This document shows, one piece after another, positions 1 through 5,748 of a stretch of 6,776 bases of DNA. The stretch's first letter is position 1; the number at the start of each line of letters is the position of its first letter. Origin of the DNA: Anaerolineae bacterium (GTDB lineage Bacteria; Chloroflexota; Anaerolineae; 4572-78); assembly GCA_027022125.1 (NCBI GenBank), contig JALVZI010000382.1, positions 1 through 6,776 on the forward strand, given 5' to 3'. The notes under the pieces are model-generated. The model was given only the letters and a program-made list of their open reading frames with translations. It was not told the origin of the DNA and did not search any database. A program made the position numbers and the translations under genes.

Positions 1-515
1 ATGGTGTACAGTCCCAGTGCGGCAGTGATGGCGTATCCCCAACCCGCGCGGCGATTACCCGCCAGCCAATCAAGCAGAAAAAGGGTGCTCAACGCGCCGA
101 AGAGCGTGACCAGCCCGTACATGCGAACTTCCTGACTGTAATAAACCGCCATCGGCGCGAATGCCGCCACCGCTGCCGCCGCGAGTCCGCCGCCGCGCAC
201 GGGGAGGAGTCTCCGCCCCAGAATCGCCATCACCGGCACCAGCAGCGTGCCCGCCACCACCGACAGCAGCCGCGCCTGAATCGCGCCCGTGCCCGCCACC
301 GCGAAAAATCCGTGCAGCAGGGCATAATAAAGCGGCGGGTGAATGTCGGCGGCGGTGAGTCGCAGCATGTCGACAATCGGCATGGCGGCAAAATACACGC
401 TCCAGCCTTCATCGCCCCACAGCGGCTGAAAACCGAGCTGCGTCACTCGCAGGGCAAACGCGAGCAGCGTGAGTAGTGAATAATGAATGGTGAATAGTGA
501 ATAATTTTTCTTCAT
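1..515 (-). CDS. GT-C family (ArnT/PMT-like) membrane glycosyltransferase, N-terminal part
   Basis: This reading frame is open on the minus strand from an ATG at 515 to the left edge, giving 171 residues with no stop; the C-terminus lies outside the window. Visible family signatures are LWGDEGWS (about residues 32-39), whose Asp-Glu pair matches the catalytic/metal loop after the first membrane helix in GT-C enzymes, DIHPPLYYALLHGF (57-70), and YYSQEVRMYGL (125-135), all typical of the ArnT/PMT_2 group. Several hydrophobic stretches (about 12-24, 84-100, 110-125, 134-150) fit membrane helices. Such enzymes transfer a sugar from a polyprenyl-phosphate donor on the outer membrane face; donor and acceptor cannot be told here. 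The ATG at 515 is the only start that keeps helix 1 and the Asp-Glu motif together, but no Shine-Dalgarno is visible. Residues about 5-16 are encoded by a 7-bp repeat array, so the N-terminus may have been remodelled. Confidence 0.85.
   Translation of the reverse strand, partial: MKKNYSLFTIHYSLLTLLAFALRVTQLGFQPLWGDEGWSVYFAAMPIVDMLRLTAADIHPPLYYALLHGFFAVAGTGAIQARLLSVVAGTLLVPVMAILGRRLLPVRGGGLAAAAVAAFAPMAVYYSQEVRMYGLVTLFGALSTLFLLDWLAGNRRAGWGYAITAALGLYT
469..503. repeat. Heptamer array A (5 units) inside the glycosyltransferase start
   Basis: Five contiguous 7-bp units on the plus strand read as variants of GTGAATA: GTGAGTA, GTGAATA, ATGAATG, GTGAATA, GTGAATA. Unlike the other arrays it lies inside an open reading frame. 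Read on the minus strand it encodes the Tyr-Ser-Leu-Phe-Thr-type residues just before and into the first membrane helix of the glycosyltransferase. Confidence 0.8.
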
Positions 516-552
516 TGCGAAAAGGTGTCTGTTCAATGTGCAGTGGTACTTT

Positions 553-690
553 GCCGATTTCACTCTTCGATACGCCCTGCGGGCTACTCAGGATGAAATC
601 GGCAGGGAAAAACGCATCCTGAGTAGCAGTTCGCGCAGCGAACCGCGTATCGAAGGGCGTTTTTCCCGTCTTCCCTGAGTAGTTACGCAG
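553..690. repeat. REP-like palindromic element with nested inverted repeats
   Basis: Several perfect inverted pairs are packed into this non-coding stretch. GCCGATTTCA (553-562) pairs with 594-603. TTCGATACGC (566-575) pairs with 645-654. CTACTCAGGATG (584-595) pairs with 615-626. GGGAAAAACGC (605-615) pairs with 657-667. Two small hairpins, GCCC-TGC-GGGC (574-584) and GTTCGC-GCA-GCGAAC (629-643), sit within the arms. A third, degenerate half-copy of the CCTGAGTAG arm follows at 674-690. Some pairings exclude each other, so alternative folds are possible, including a cloverleaf of 563-657. This looks like a dispersed intergenic palindromic repeat (REP/MITE class); copy number elsewhere cannot be seen here. 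Confidence 0.7.
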
Positions 691-696
691 AAAGTA

Positions 697-702
697 TATA
701 AT
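697..702 (+). promoter_or_regulatory. Possible -10 box upstream of the Mre11 gene
   Basis: A perfect TATAAT lies about 150 bp upstream of the Mre11 start in a locally AT-rich spot between the palindromic element and the heptamer array. No good -35 box is present 16-18 bp upstream, where the sequence belongs to the degenerate palindrome arm. A transcript from here would carry the inverted heptamer array as its 5' leader. Weak support only. Confidence 0.25.
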
Positions 703-711
703 GGGTCGGGG

Positions 712-809
712 CAATTCACAATTTGTCATTCGTCATTGGTCACTGGTCATTTGTTCTTTGGCGACATACAAAGGACAAGTGACAAAGGACAAATGACAAT
801 TTCACACAA
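712..809. repeat. Heptamer array B with inverted halves and a central hairpin
   Basis: Fourteen consecutive 7-bp units fill this stretch. Those at 719-760 are variants of TCATTTG (TCATTCG, TCATTGG, TCACTGG, TCATTTG, TTCTTTG). After one spacer unit (761-767) the units at 768-802 are variants of the complementary ACAAATG (ACAAAGG, ACAAGTG, ACAAAGG, ACAAATG, ACAATTT). The two halves are therefore in opposite orientation while keeping the same 7-bp phase. At their junction 747-760 and 769-782 can pair over 14 bp, with two G-U wobbles in RNA and an 8-nt loop. There is no T-run after the stem, so it does not look like an intrinsic terminator. Confidence 0.8.
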
Positions 810-838
810 ATATGCTATCATGTTCCCATCATATCTCA

Positions 839-843
839 CGGAG
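839..843 (+). promoter_or_regulatory. Ribosome-binding site deciding the Mre11 start
   Basis: CGGAG ends 7 nt before the ATG at 851. No comparable site precedes the upstream in-frame ATG at 812, which would add 13 residues with no family resemblance. Confidence 0.75.
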
Positions 844-850
844 CGACCCT

Positions 851-2080
851 ATGCCCCCCATCAACGTTTTGCATTTGGCAGATATTCACATCGGTATGGA
901 AAATTACGGGCGGCTCGACAGCAAAACGGGGCTGAACAGCCGGGTGGTGGATTTTCTGCGCCGCATGTCAGAGGCGATTGACACCGCGCTGGAACGGGAA
1001 GTGGATGTGTGCATTTTCGCCGGAGACGCCTACAAAAACCAGCGACCGAATCCCACCCTGCAGCGCGAATTTGCTCGCCGCATCAAAAAACTGAGCGACG
1101 CCGGCGTGCCGACGGTGCTGCTGGTGGGCAATCACGATATGTCCACCGCCGACCGCGCCGCCAGCAGTCTGGACATTTTCCACACGCTGGACGTGCCGCA
1201 CACCATCGTCGCCAACCGCGAAAAACTGCACCATATCACCTGCCGTCGCGGGCAACCGCTGCAAGTTGCCGCCGTGCCGTATCCGCACCGCAACCGACTG
1301 TTGGCGCACGAACGGTATCGCAAAATGAATATCGCCGCACTGGATGCCGCGCTGACGGAACTGATGGGCGAAAGTATCATCGCGCTGGCAGATGAAGCCC
1401 GCCGCCAGCCCGATGTGCCGACCATCTTCACCGGACATTTTTCGGTCAGCAATGCCACGCTCGGCAGTGAACGGAGCGTGATGTTGGGACGCGATGTGAC
1501 GGTGATGAAAAATTTGCTCGCCGACCCGGTGTGGGATTATGTGGCGCTCGGTCACATTCACAAGCATCAGGAATTGAACGGCGGCGCACACCCGCCGATT
1601 GTATATCCCGGCAGCCTGGAACGGATTGATTTCGGGGAGGAAAAAGAGCCAAAAGGCTTTGTGATGGTTCGGTTGGAAAAAGGGAAAGCCGAGTGGGAAT
1701 TTGTGCAGGTCAAAAGCCGAAAATTCACCACCATCCGCGTGGATGTGCGCAAATCGGATGACCCGATGACGGCAGTGCTGGATAAAATTGACGAATTTCA
1801 CGTAGATGATGCAGTGGTGCGGGTGATTGTCGCCGCCAAAGAGGAGCAAGACCCGCTGATTGAAGACCGGCGCATCTATCACGCCCTGAAAGACGCGGCA
1901 TACGTGGCGGGCATCCGCCACGATGTTGACCGCCACGAGCGGCGGCGGCTGAAAAGCGACAATATCGAAGCGTTGACGCCGCTGGATGCGCTGGCACTGT
2001 ATTTCGATGCGGCGGGAGTGGATGAATCGCGGCGGGAAACGCTGCTGAAACACGCGGAAACCGTTATCAATAGCGAATAG
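851..2080 (+). CDS. sbcD: SbcD/Mre11-family DNA double-strand-break nuclease
   Basis: The 409-residue product carries the full set of calcineurin-like nuclease motifs in Mre11/SbcD order: LADIHIG (D11, H13), FAGD (D59), GNHD (93-96), TGHFS (H196) and LGHIHKH (H235, H237), followed by the subfamily signature YPGSLERIDFGE (about 252-263). These residues bind two metal ions. The remaining C-terminal part fits the Mre11 capping region, and the length is normal for SbcD. Known family members process DNA ends as an endonuclease and 3'-5' exonuclease, normally with the Rad50/SbcC ATPase; no such gene is in this window. The start at 851 was chosen for its Shine-Dalgarno and because family similarity begins at once. 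The stop codon and last residues (Asn-Ser-Glu) lie within a heptamer array. The NurA and HAS-barrel genes downstream on the same strand support a role in end resection, although three unrelated genes intervene. Confidence 0.93.
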   Translation: MPPINVLHLADIHIGMENYGRLDSKTGLNSRVVDFLRRMSEAIDTALEREVDVCIFAGDAYKNQRPNPTLQREFARRIKKLSDAGVPTVLLVGNHDMSTADRAASSLDIFHTLDVPHTIVANREKLHHITCRRGQPLQVAAVPYPHRNRLLAHERYRKMNIAALDAALTELMGESIIALADEARRQPDVPTIFTGHFSVSNATLGSERSVMLGRDVTVMKNLLADPVWDYVALGHIHKHQELNGGAHPPIVYPGSLERIDFGEEKEPKGFVMVRLEKGKAEWEFVQVKSRKFTTIRVDVRKSDDPMTAVLDKIDEFHVDDAVVRVIVAAKEEQDPLIEDRRIYHALKDAAYVAGIRHDVDRHERRRLKSDNIEALTPLDALALYFDAAGVDESRRETLLKHAETVINSE

Positions 2081-2121
2081 CGAGTTACGAATAGCGAATG
2101 GCTGACGGCTGACCGCTATCG
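2066..2121. repeat. Heptamer array C across the convergent Mre11/glutaredoxin-like junction
   Basis: Eight consecutive units run through this junction: ATCAATA, GCGAATA, GCGAGTT, ACGAATA, GCGAATG, then GCTGACG, GCTGACC and the looser GCTATCG. The Mre11 stop (TAG, 2078-2080) lies inside the array. The last unit contains the stop of the minus-strand gene (2116-2118). The whole 35-bp convergent spacer is repeat. No intrinsic terminator is visible between the two converging genes. Confidence 0.8.
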
Positions 2122-2469
2122 TTTATACGGGCGGGAGAGAAATCCGTGTTTGAACAGCCAATTTTCCAACTCTTTATTGTTGGGTGCGGTGATGATTGCA
2201 CCGCGGTCAACCCCGCGCACCGATAGCCCGCCCTGCAGCGGATACGGCGGTTCCAGCGGCTCGTCGCTGCCTTCTGTCGCCACCACCAGCGTGGGCACAT
2301 TCACCTGCCCCACCAACTCGCGCAAACGTTTGGCAGCGGCAGAATTCTGGTCAACATCAATTTCTCGATAATCAATTTGATAGCGTTTCAGCACATCACG
2401 CACAAGCGCCATAAACGGATTGTACTGCGTCGTGCCATACACTATCAGCGTTTTAACGATTGTGTCCAT
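2116..2469 (-). CDS. Glutaredoxin-fold protein lacking the catalytic cysteines
   Basis: The 117-residue protein begins like a glutaredoxin: a beta strand ending in VYGTTQYNPF (residues 10-19), then a helix, the DYREIDVDQN segment (33-42), and a VPT cis-proline motif (58-60). Where active glutaredoxins have CxxC (as in YTTPWCGYC) this one has Tyr16 and Phe19, and the protein has no cysteine at all. Thiol-disulfide chemistry of the classical kind is therefore unlikely. The fold may instead bind a partner or ligand, which is an inference. It is longer than a typical glutaredoxin of about 80 residues, with a C-terminal extension after the cis-proline (PYPLQGGLSVRGVDR and a terminal helix). Its start overlaps the end of the MarR gene by 17 bp, so the two are very probably co-transcribed and translationally coupled; only a weak AAGG lies upstream of the ATG. 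Confidence 0.75.
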   Translation of the reverse strand: MDTIVKTLIVYGTTQYNPFMALVRDVLKRYQIDYREIDVDQNSAAAKRLRELVGQVNVPTLVVATEGSDEPLEPPYPLQGGLSVRGVDRGAIITAPNNKELENWLFKHGFLSRPYKR

Positions 2470-2929
2470 TTGTTGAAACTGCCTTGGTCACATCTATGTA
2501 TTGTTTAAATGCGGCAACCAACTGCGCCTGTTGCGGCGCATCAATTTGCGCCAAAACCTGCATCAAACGCTGACGGCGCATTTCAAACACATTTTTTAAC
2601 TTTTCTATGCCGAGGTCGGTTAATTGCACCAGCACCTGCCGCCGGTCATCGGGGTGACGGGTGCGCGCCACCAACCCGCGTTCAACCAGCCGGTCAACAA
2701 TGCCCGTCACCGTTGCCGAAACCTGATTCGTCTCTTCGGCAAGTGTGCCCATCGTGCAATTCGGATTGTGCCGGTGAATCGCCAACAGGGTGTGAAATTG
2801 CGGATAGGTTAAATTGAGACCGTTCAGCTCGCGCGTGCAACGGCGATATTCCATCCACACCATTTTGGTTAAAAACCGTTCCAGTACTTCAGCCAATTCT
2901 GTTGCCGATACCGATTTGAGGTTGTCCAT
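2453..2929 (-). CDS. MarR-family transcriptional regulator
   Basis: The 158-residue protein has the MarR layout: N-terminal dimerisation helices, a winged helix-turn-helix at about residues 59-100 (recognition region NQVSATVTGIVDRLVERGLV), the wing signature RHPDDRR (91-97) followed by VQLTDLG, and a C-terminal dimerisation helix. MarR proteins bind palindromic DNA as dimers and usually release it on binding a small ligand or on cysteine oxidation. Cysteines are present at residues 31 and 58, but not in the N-terminal position typical of OhrR, so a redox role is only a possibility. The start has a GAGG Shine-Dalgarno (plus-strand 2937-2940) 7 nt before the ATG. It is the first gene of a two-gene unit with the cysteine-free glutaredoxin-like protein. 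A palindrome over its own -10 box suggests autorepression and perhaps control of the divergent phosphoesterase. Confidence 0.93.
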   Translation of the reverse strand: MDNLKSVSATELAEVLERFLTKMVWMEYRRCTRELNGLNLTYPQFHTLLAIHRHNPNCTMGTLAEETNQVSATVTGIVDRLVERGLVARTRHPDDRRQVLVQLTDLGIEKLKNVFEMRRQRLMQVLAQIDAPQQAQLVAAFKQYIDVTKAVSTNGHNR

Positions 2930-2951
2930 TTTTTATCCTCAAAGGAAATAA

Positions 2952-2969
2952 CTACAATAAAAATTGTAG
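2952..2969. promoter_or_regulatory. Probable MarR operator palindrome
   Basis: CTACAAT-AAAA-ATTGTAG is a perfect 7-bp inverted repeat around a 4-bp centre, located in the 84-bp divergent intergenic region. Size, symmetry and AT-rich core fit MarR-family operators; the TACAAT/ATTGTA arms resemble OhrR sites. It covers the -10 box of the regulator's promoter, and its other arm provides a TACAAT on the plus strand toward the phosphoesterase, although that strand lacks a good -35 box. Confidence 0.7.
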
Positions 2970-2991
2970 CCAGTAGTGAACCGCATGTCAA
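2963..2991 (-). promoter_or_regulatory. Sigma70-type promoter of the MarR gene
   Basis: On the minus strand a perfect TTGACA (-35, plus coordinates 2986-2991) is separated by exactly 17 bp from TACAAT (-10, 2963-2968). Transcription would start near 2956, leaving a leader of roughly 27 nt before the ATG. The -10 box is inside the palindromic operator, so bound repressor would block RNA polymerase. Confidence 0.75.
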
Positions 2992-3013
2992 ACCTACCGA
3001 CAAAGGAACCATT

Positions 3014-4402
3014 ATGGCAGAAAAATTTAAGGTTATCATTTCAGATTTGCACATTGGACCCGGCGACACGTCTGCCGCCAACCCGCTGGAAGATTTCACC
3101 GCCGATGACGATTTTTCGCGCCTGCTGGCAGACATCGCCGCCGAAAGCGAGCAAACCGGCAAAGATGCGGAACTCATCATCAACGGCGATTTTCTGGAAT
3201 TTCTGCAAGTGCCCGCTGTGGATGATTTCGACCCGAATGCCACCTATTCACCCGCAGCATACCGCGACACCACTGCCGCCGCATCGGTCAAACAGTTGAA
3301 AATCATTACCGCCAACCACCCGAAAATTTTTGCCGCGCTGGCAGATTTTCTGCATCCCGACCCGCCCGTGCGGCGCGTGACCATCCTCAACGGCAATCAC
3401 GACGCCAACCTGTATTGGGCAGACGCGCAAAATGCCCTACGCGAAGCCATCGGCGCGAAAGGGCATCGGCGCGAGTGCCTGCAATTTGCCACCACCGTCA
3501 TCAACCGCGACGGCATTTGGGTGGAACACGGCAACCAGCGCACCGAAAAAGTCAACCGTTTTCCCGATTTCGACCATCCCACCGACCCCGCCGACCCCAA
3601 TCGCATTTATCTGCCGCCCGGTTCGGAATTTGTCATCAGTTATTTTAATTATGCCGAAAAAGAAGCATGGTGGCTCGATAATGTCAAACCGTTCACCAGC
3701 CTCATCTGGTTTGCCCTGCAATGGAATTTCGATTTGGCTGCCGACCTGCTGCTCGGATTTTTGGTACACAGTCCCGGTCTGCTGGTGGGGAGTTTCGCGG
3801 TGGAAGATGGCGATTCCACCCCGAATCTGGTGACGCAGTTGGAAGATGATGCCCAACGCGCCGAACTCGCCGCGCGGTATGCCGCCGACCCCGCCGTGCG
3901 CCGCGATGTTCACCGCCAAATTGCCGTGCTGCTCCGCGCGGCGGGCGCACCCCAACCACCGCAAGCCTTCGGTGCGCTCATCGGTGATGACCCGCTGGTG
4001 ATGGCGCAGGCAGAGCAGGAAGAAATGCGGTCGGTGCTGGCAGTCGCCGCCCGGCAGATTATCGAACAGGGCAAAGCGAAAGCCGTCTTTTTCGGGCACA
4101 CCCATCAACACGCCTTTGAAAAAATCGGTGATGACGGGTACTATATCAACACCGGTGCGTGGCTGTGGAATGAAGATATGAGCGCCGCCACCCGCGATAC
4201 ATGGTTCGATTTGTTCAACCACCCCGAAAAATTCACCGATTCGCGCCGCCTGCCATACGCCCGCGTGGATTATGATGCCGCCGGAAATCCCGTGCCGCAA
4301 CTGCTCGATTATTCCGGGCAGGGGTTTCCACCGCCGCCGAACCACCGTTCATTTTGGCAGCGACTGTATGATTGGTTTCTGCGGCTTTTCGGCGCGGGGT
4401 AG
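3014..4402 (+). CDS. Calcineurin-like metallophosphoesterase with a large internal insertion
   Basis: The 462-residue protein has all metal-site motifs of the calcineurin-like superfamily: SDLHIG (D11, H13), INGDFLEF (D59), NGNHD (126-130), WVEHGNQ (H172) and FFGHTHQH (H362, H364). The SDLHIG and NGDFLEF style recalls the LpxH (UDP-2,3-diacylglucosamine hydrolase)-like branch, but the protein is much longer. About 190 residues lie between the HGN and GHTH motifs. They include a hydrophobic stretch (about 228-260, SLIWFALQWNFD onward) that could pack against a membrane or form a helical lid, and then an Ala-rich helical segment. The C-terminus is hydrophobic/aromatic (FWQRLYDWFLRLFGAG), perhaps an amphipathic membrane anchor. 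The substrate is unknown. A start at 3014 is supported by AAAGGA (3002-3007) with 6-nt spacing. It is divergent from the MarR gene and may share its operator. NurA follows after 79 bp of repeats. Confidence 0.85.
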   Translation: MAEKFKVIISDLHIGPGDTSAANPLEDFTADDDFSRLLADIAAESEQTGKDAELIINGDFLEFLQVPAVDDFDPNATYSPAAYRDTTAAASVKQLKIITANHPKIFAALADFLHPDPPVRRVTILNGNHDANLYWADAQNALREAIGAKGHRRECLQFATTVINRDGIWVEHGNQRTEKVNRFPDFDHPTDPADPNRIYLPPGSEFVISYFNYAEKEAWWLDNVKPFTSLIWFALQWNFDLAADLLLGFLVHSPGLLVGSFAVEDGDSTPNLVTQLEDDAQRAELAARYAADPAVRRDVHRQIAVLLRAAGAPQPPQAFGALIGDDPLVMAQAEQEEMRSVLAVAARQIIEQGKAKAVFFGHTHQHAFEKIGDDGYYINTGAWLWNEDMSAATRDTWFDLFNHPEKFTDSRRLPYARVDYDAAGNPVPQLLDYSGQGFPPPPNHRSFWQRLYDWFLRLFGAG

Positions 4403-4479
4403 GTTGGAGATTGGTTATTGGAGATTGGAGATTCGCTCATCCGCCCATTCGCAACTCGCTATTCGTAACTCGTAATTCG
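4403..4479. repeat. Heptamer array D filling the phosphoesterase-NurA gap
   Basis: Eleven contiguous 7-bp units begin on the base after the phosphoesterase stop and end 2 bp before the NurA start. The first group is built on ATTGGAG (GTTGGAG, ATTGGTT, ATTGGAG, ATTGGAG, ATTCGCT). The second is built on CTATTCG (CATCCGC, CCATTCG, CAACTCG, CTATTCG, TAACTCG, TAATTCG). The second group is the same family as array C in inverted orientation: 4456-4472 is the exact reverse complement of 2081-2097 (17 bp). Confidence 0.85.
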
Positions 4480-4481
4480 CT

Positions 4482-5672
4482 ATGTCTCTCGACTTTCACC
4501 AAATTTCATCGCAAGTAAATAATATGGCGCGCGCCGTTGCCGGAAAATCGTCTGAAAAAGACGAACTGCTGGCAACCGCTCGCGAATTGCTGCACGCCCA
4601 CGCCACCGATTTCGATTTTCTGCACGGGCAGATTACCGCCGCCGAAAAAGCCTCGGAGGGTGTGCGCTTCAATTGGCTGGGCGGTGCGCCCGTCAGCGAA
4701 CCACTGGACGCGACTTTCGCGCCGCCGCCTATACCCGACCGCGCCACCGTCATCGCCAGCGACGGCTCGCAAATTCACCCCGACCGGCACGCCATCGCGC
4801 TCTATTTTCTGGTCAATGTGGGCATTATCGCCTACCGGCACGGCACAAAAACCACCCCGGATGTCCATTCGGCAGCCGAACTGTTTTTTGAGGATGGCGA
4901 CCTGCTCACCGAGCAGGGATTGCTCATTTCCGGCAGTATCGTCAACGCCAAACGGGATGTGGCGGAAGTGGGCATTCTGGCGCAATTCGCGCCCGCATAC
5001 GTCGCCGACGGCACGGTCATCGCGCTGATTGACGGGCAATTGACGCTGCACATGATGGAACTGTCGGGCAAAGAGCAGGAACAATACCGGCAATCATATC
5101 TGACCCATTTGGAAACCCTGCGCGCCCACGGCGCGACCATCGCCGCATATATTGACCGTCCCCGCAGTGGATTCGTGCTGTCGCTGCTGCATATCGCCAA
5201 TCTGGGCGAAAATATCACCGAATACACCCTGCGCCACAACCCGTTCATCCGGCTGACCGACGCGCAACTTTTCGGCGACCTGCCCGCCGGACACCGCACC
5301 GCCATTTTCCGCCAACGTTCAAAAAACAACGCCGATTATGCGAAGGCGGGGCACGCCGTGCATTTCTTCTATCTGAACACCGGCTCGCCGGACGCACCGA
5401 ACATCGCTCGGGTGGAAATTCCCGAGTGGGTTGCCACCAACTCCGACCGCCTGAACACGCTGCACGCTATGCTGTTGCAGCAAGCCGCCATCAGCGGCGG
5501 CTACCCGTATGTGCTCGCCCGCGCGCACGAACTGGCAATCATCCCCCCGCAAGAACGCGAAGCGCTGGAAACCATGCTGGCGGTATCGCTGCGCAAAGCG
5601 GGGGTGCGTGATGTCGGCGTCTCGCGCAAACAGGCGAGTAAAGACGCTCTTCGAGGCGATGGGCGTTTGTAG
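4482..5672 (+). CDS. nurA: NurA-family 5'-3' nuclease
   Basis: The 396-residue protein matches the NurA domain. It has the IASDGSQI motif (D94) with the first catalytic aspartate, an acidic residue in the helix after NAKRDVAEVG (E162), a second strand motif ALIDGQL (D184), the strand YIDRPRSGFVLSLL (223-236), and a C-terminal GYPYVLARAHELA (340-352) containing the Tyr and His conserved near the NurA active site. In archaea NurA is a manganese-dependent nuclease that works with the HerA hexameric translocase, and with Mre11-Rad50, to resect broken DNA ends. The probable HAS-barrel gene downstream supports the same partnership here. The start at 4482 has no Shine-Dalgarno because the sequence up to it is heptamer repeat; an internal ATG at 4524 would lose 14 residues and is also poorly preceded. 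The stop codon lies in the first unit of the next heptamer array. Confidence 0.92.
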   Translation: MSLDFHQISSQVNNMARAVAGKSSEKDELLATARELLHAHATDFDFLHGQITAAEKASEGVRFNWLGGAPVSEPLDATFAPPPIPDRATVIASDGSQIHPDRHAIALYFLVNVGIIAYRHGTKTTPDVHSAAELFFEDGDLLTEQGLLISGSIVNAKRDVAEVGILAQFAPAYVADGTVIALIDGQLTLHMMELSGKEQEQYRQSYLTHLETLRAHGATIAAYIDRPRSGFVLSLLHIANLGENITEYTLRHNPFIRLTDAQLFGDLPAGHRTAIFRQRSKNNADYAKAGHAVHFFYLNTGSPDAPNIARVEIPEWVATNSDRLNTLHAMLLQQAAISGGYPYVLARAHELAIIPPQEREALETMLAVSLRKAGVRDVGVSRKQASKDALRGDGRL

Positions 5673-5748
5673 TTCAAAGTTTGTGGTTCAAAGTTTGTAG
5701 TTCAAGGTTCAAAGTTCAAGGTTTGAGGTTTCGCGTTTGGAGTTGGCA
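5665..5748. repeat. Heptamer array E (12 units) between NurA and the S23-family gene
   Basis: Twelve contiguous 7-bp units all begin with GTT: GTTTGTA, GTTCAAA, GTTTGTG, GTTCAAA, GTTTGTA, GTTCAAG, GTTCAAA, GTTCAAG, GTTTGAG, GTTTCGC, GTTTGGA and GTTGGCA, ending 2 bp before the next ATG. The first unit contains the NurA stop codon (TAG, 5670-5672). The GGAG formed across the last two units (5739-5742) is the likely Shine-Dalgarno of the downstream gene, 8 nt before its ATG. Confidence 0.9.

Noticed and set aside
747..782. Intrinsic terminator upstream of Mre11
   Set aside because: The stem is AT-rich with wobble pairs and is not followed by a T-run; it is better explained by the inverted heptamers.
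812..850. Upstream ATG extending Mre11 by 13 residues
   Set aside because: It has no Shine-Dalgarno, and the added residues do not resemble the family; the ATG at 851 has CGGAG at good spacing.
736..981. Small plus-strand open frame running through array B into Mre11
   Set aside because: Its N-terminal half is repeat-encoded, and the rest is an out-of-frame reading of the Mre11 gene.
968..2053. Long open frame on the minus strand opposite the Mre11 gene
   Set aside because: Its translation is rich in His, Arg, Gln and Phe with no family resemblance, while the plus strand carries all Mre11 motifs. It is a by-product of GC-rich codon usage.
3437..4345. Long open frame on the minus strand opposite the phosphoesterase
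   Set aside because: It overlaps the metallophosphoesterase with its intact motifs, and the translated product has no recognisable domain or ribosome-binding site.
4506..5093. Open frame on the minus strand opposite NurA
   Set aside because: It covers conserved NurA motifs on the plus strand and shows no protein features of its own.
5665..5748. CRISPR-like array
   Set aside because: The units are 7 bp and directly abutting, with no 20-40 bp spacers or conserved long repeats.
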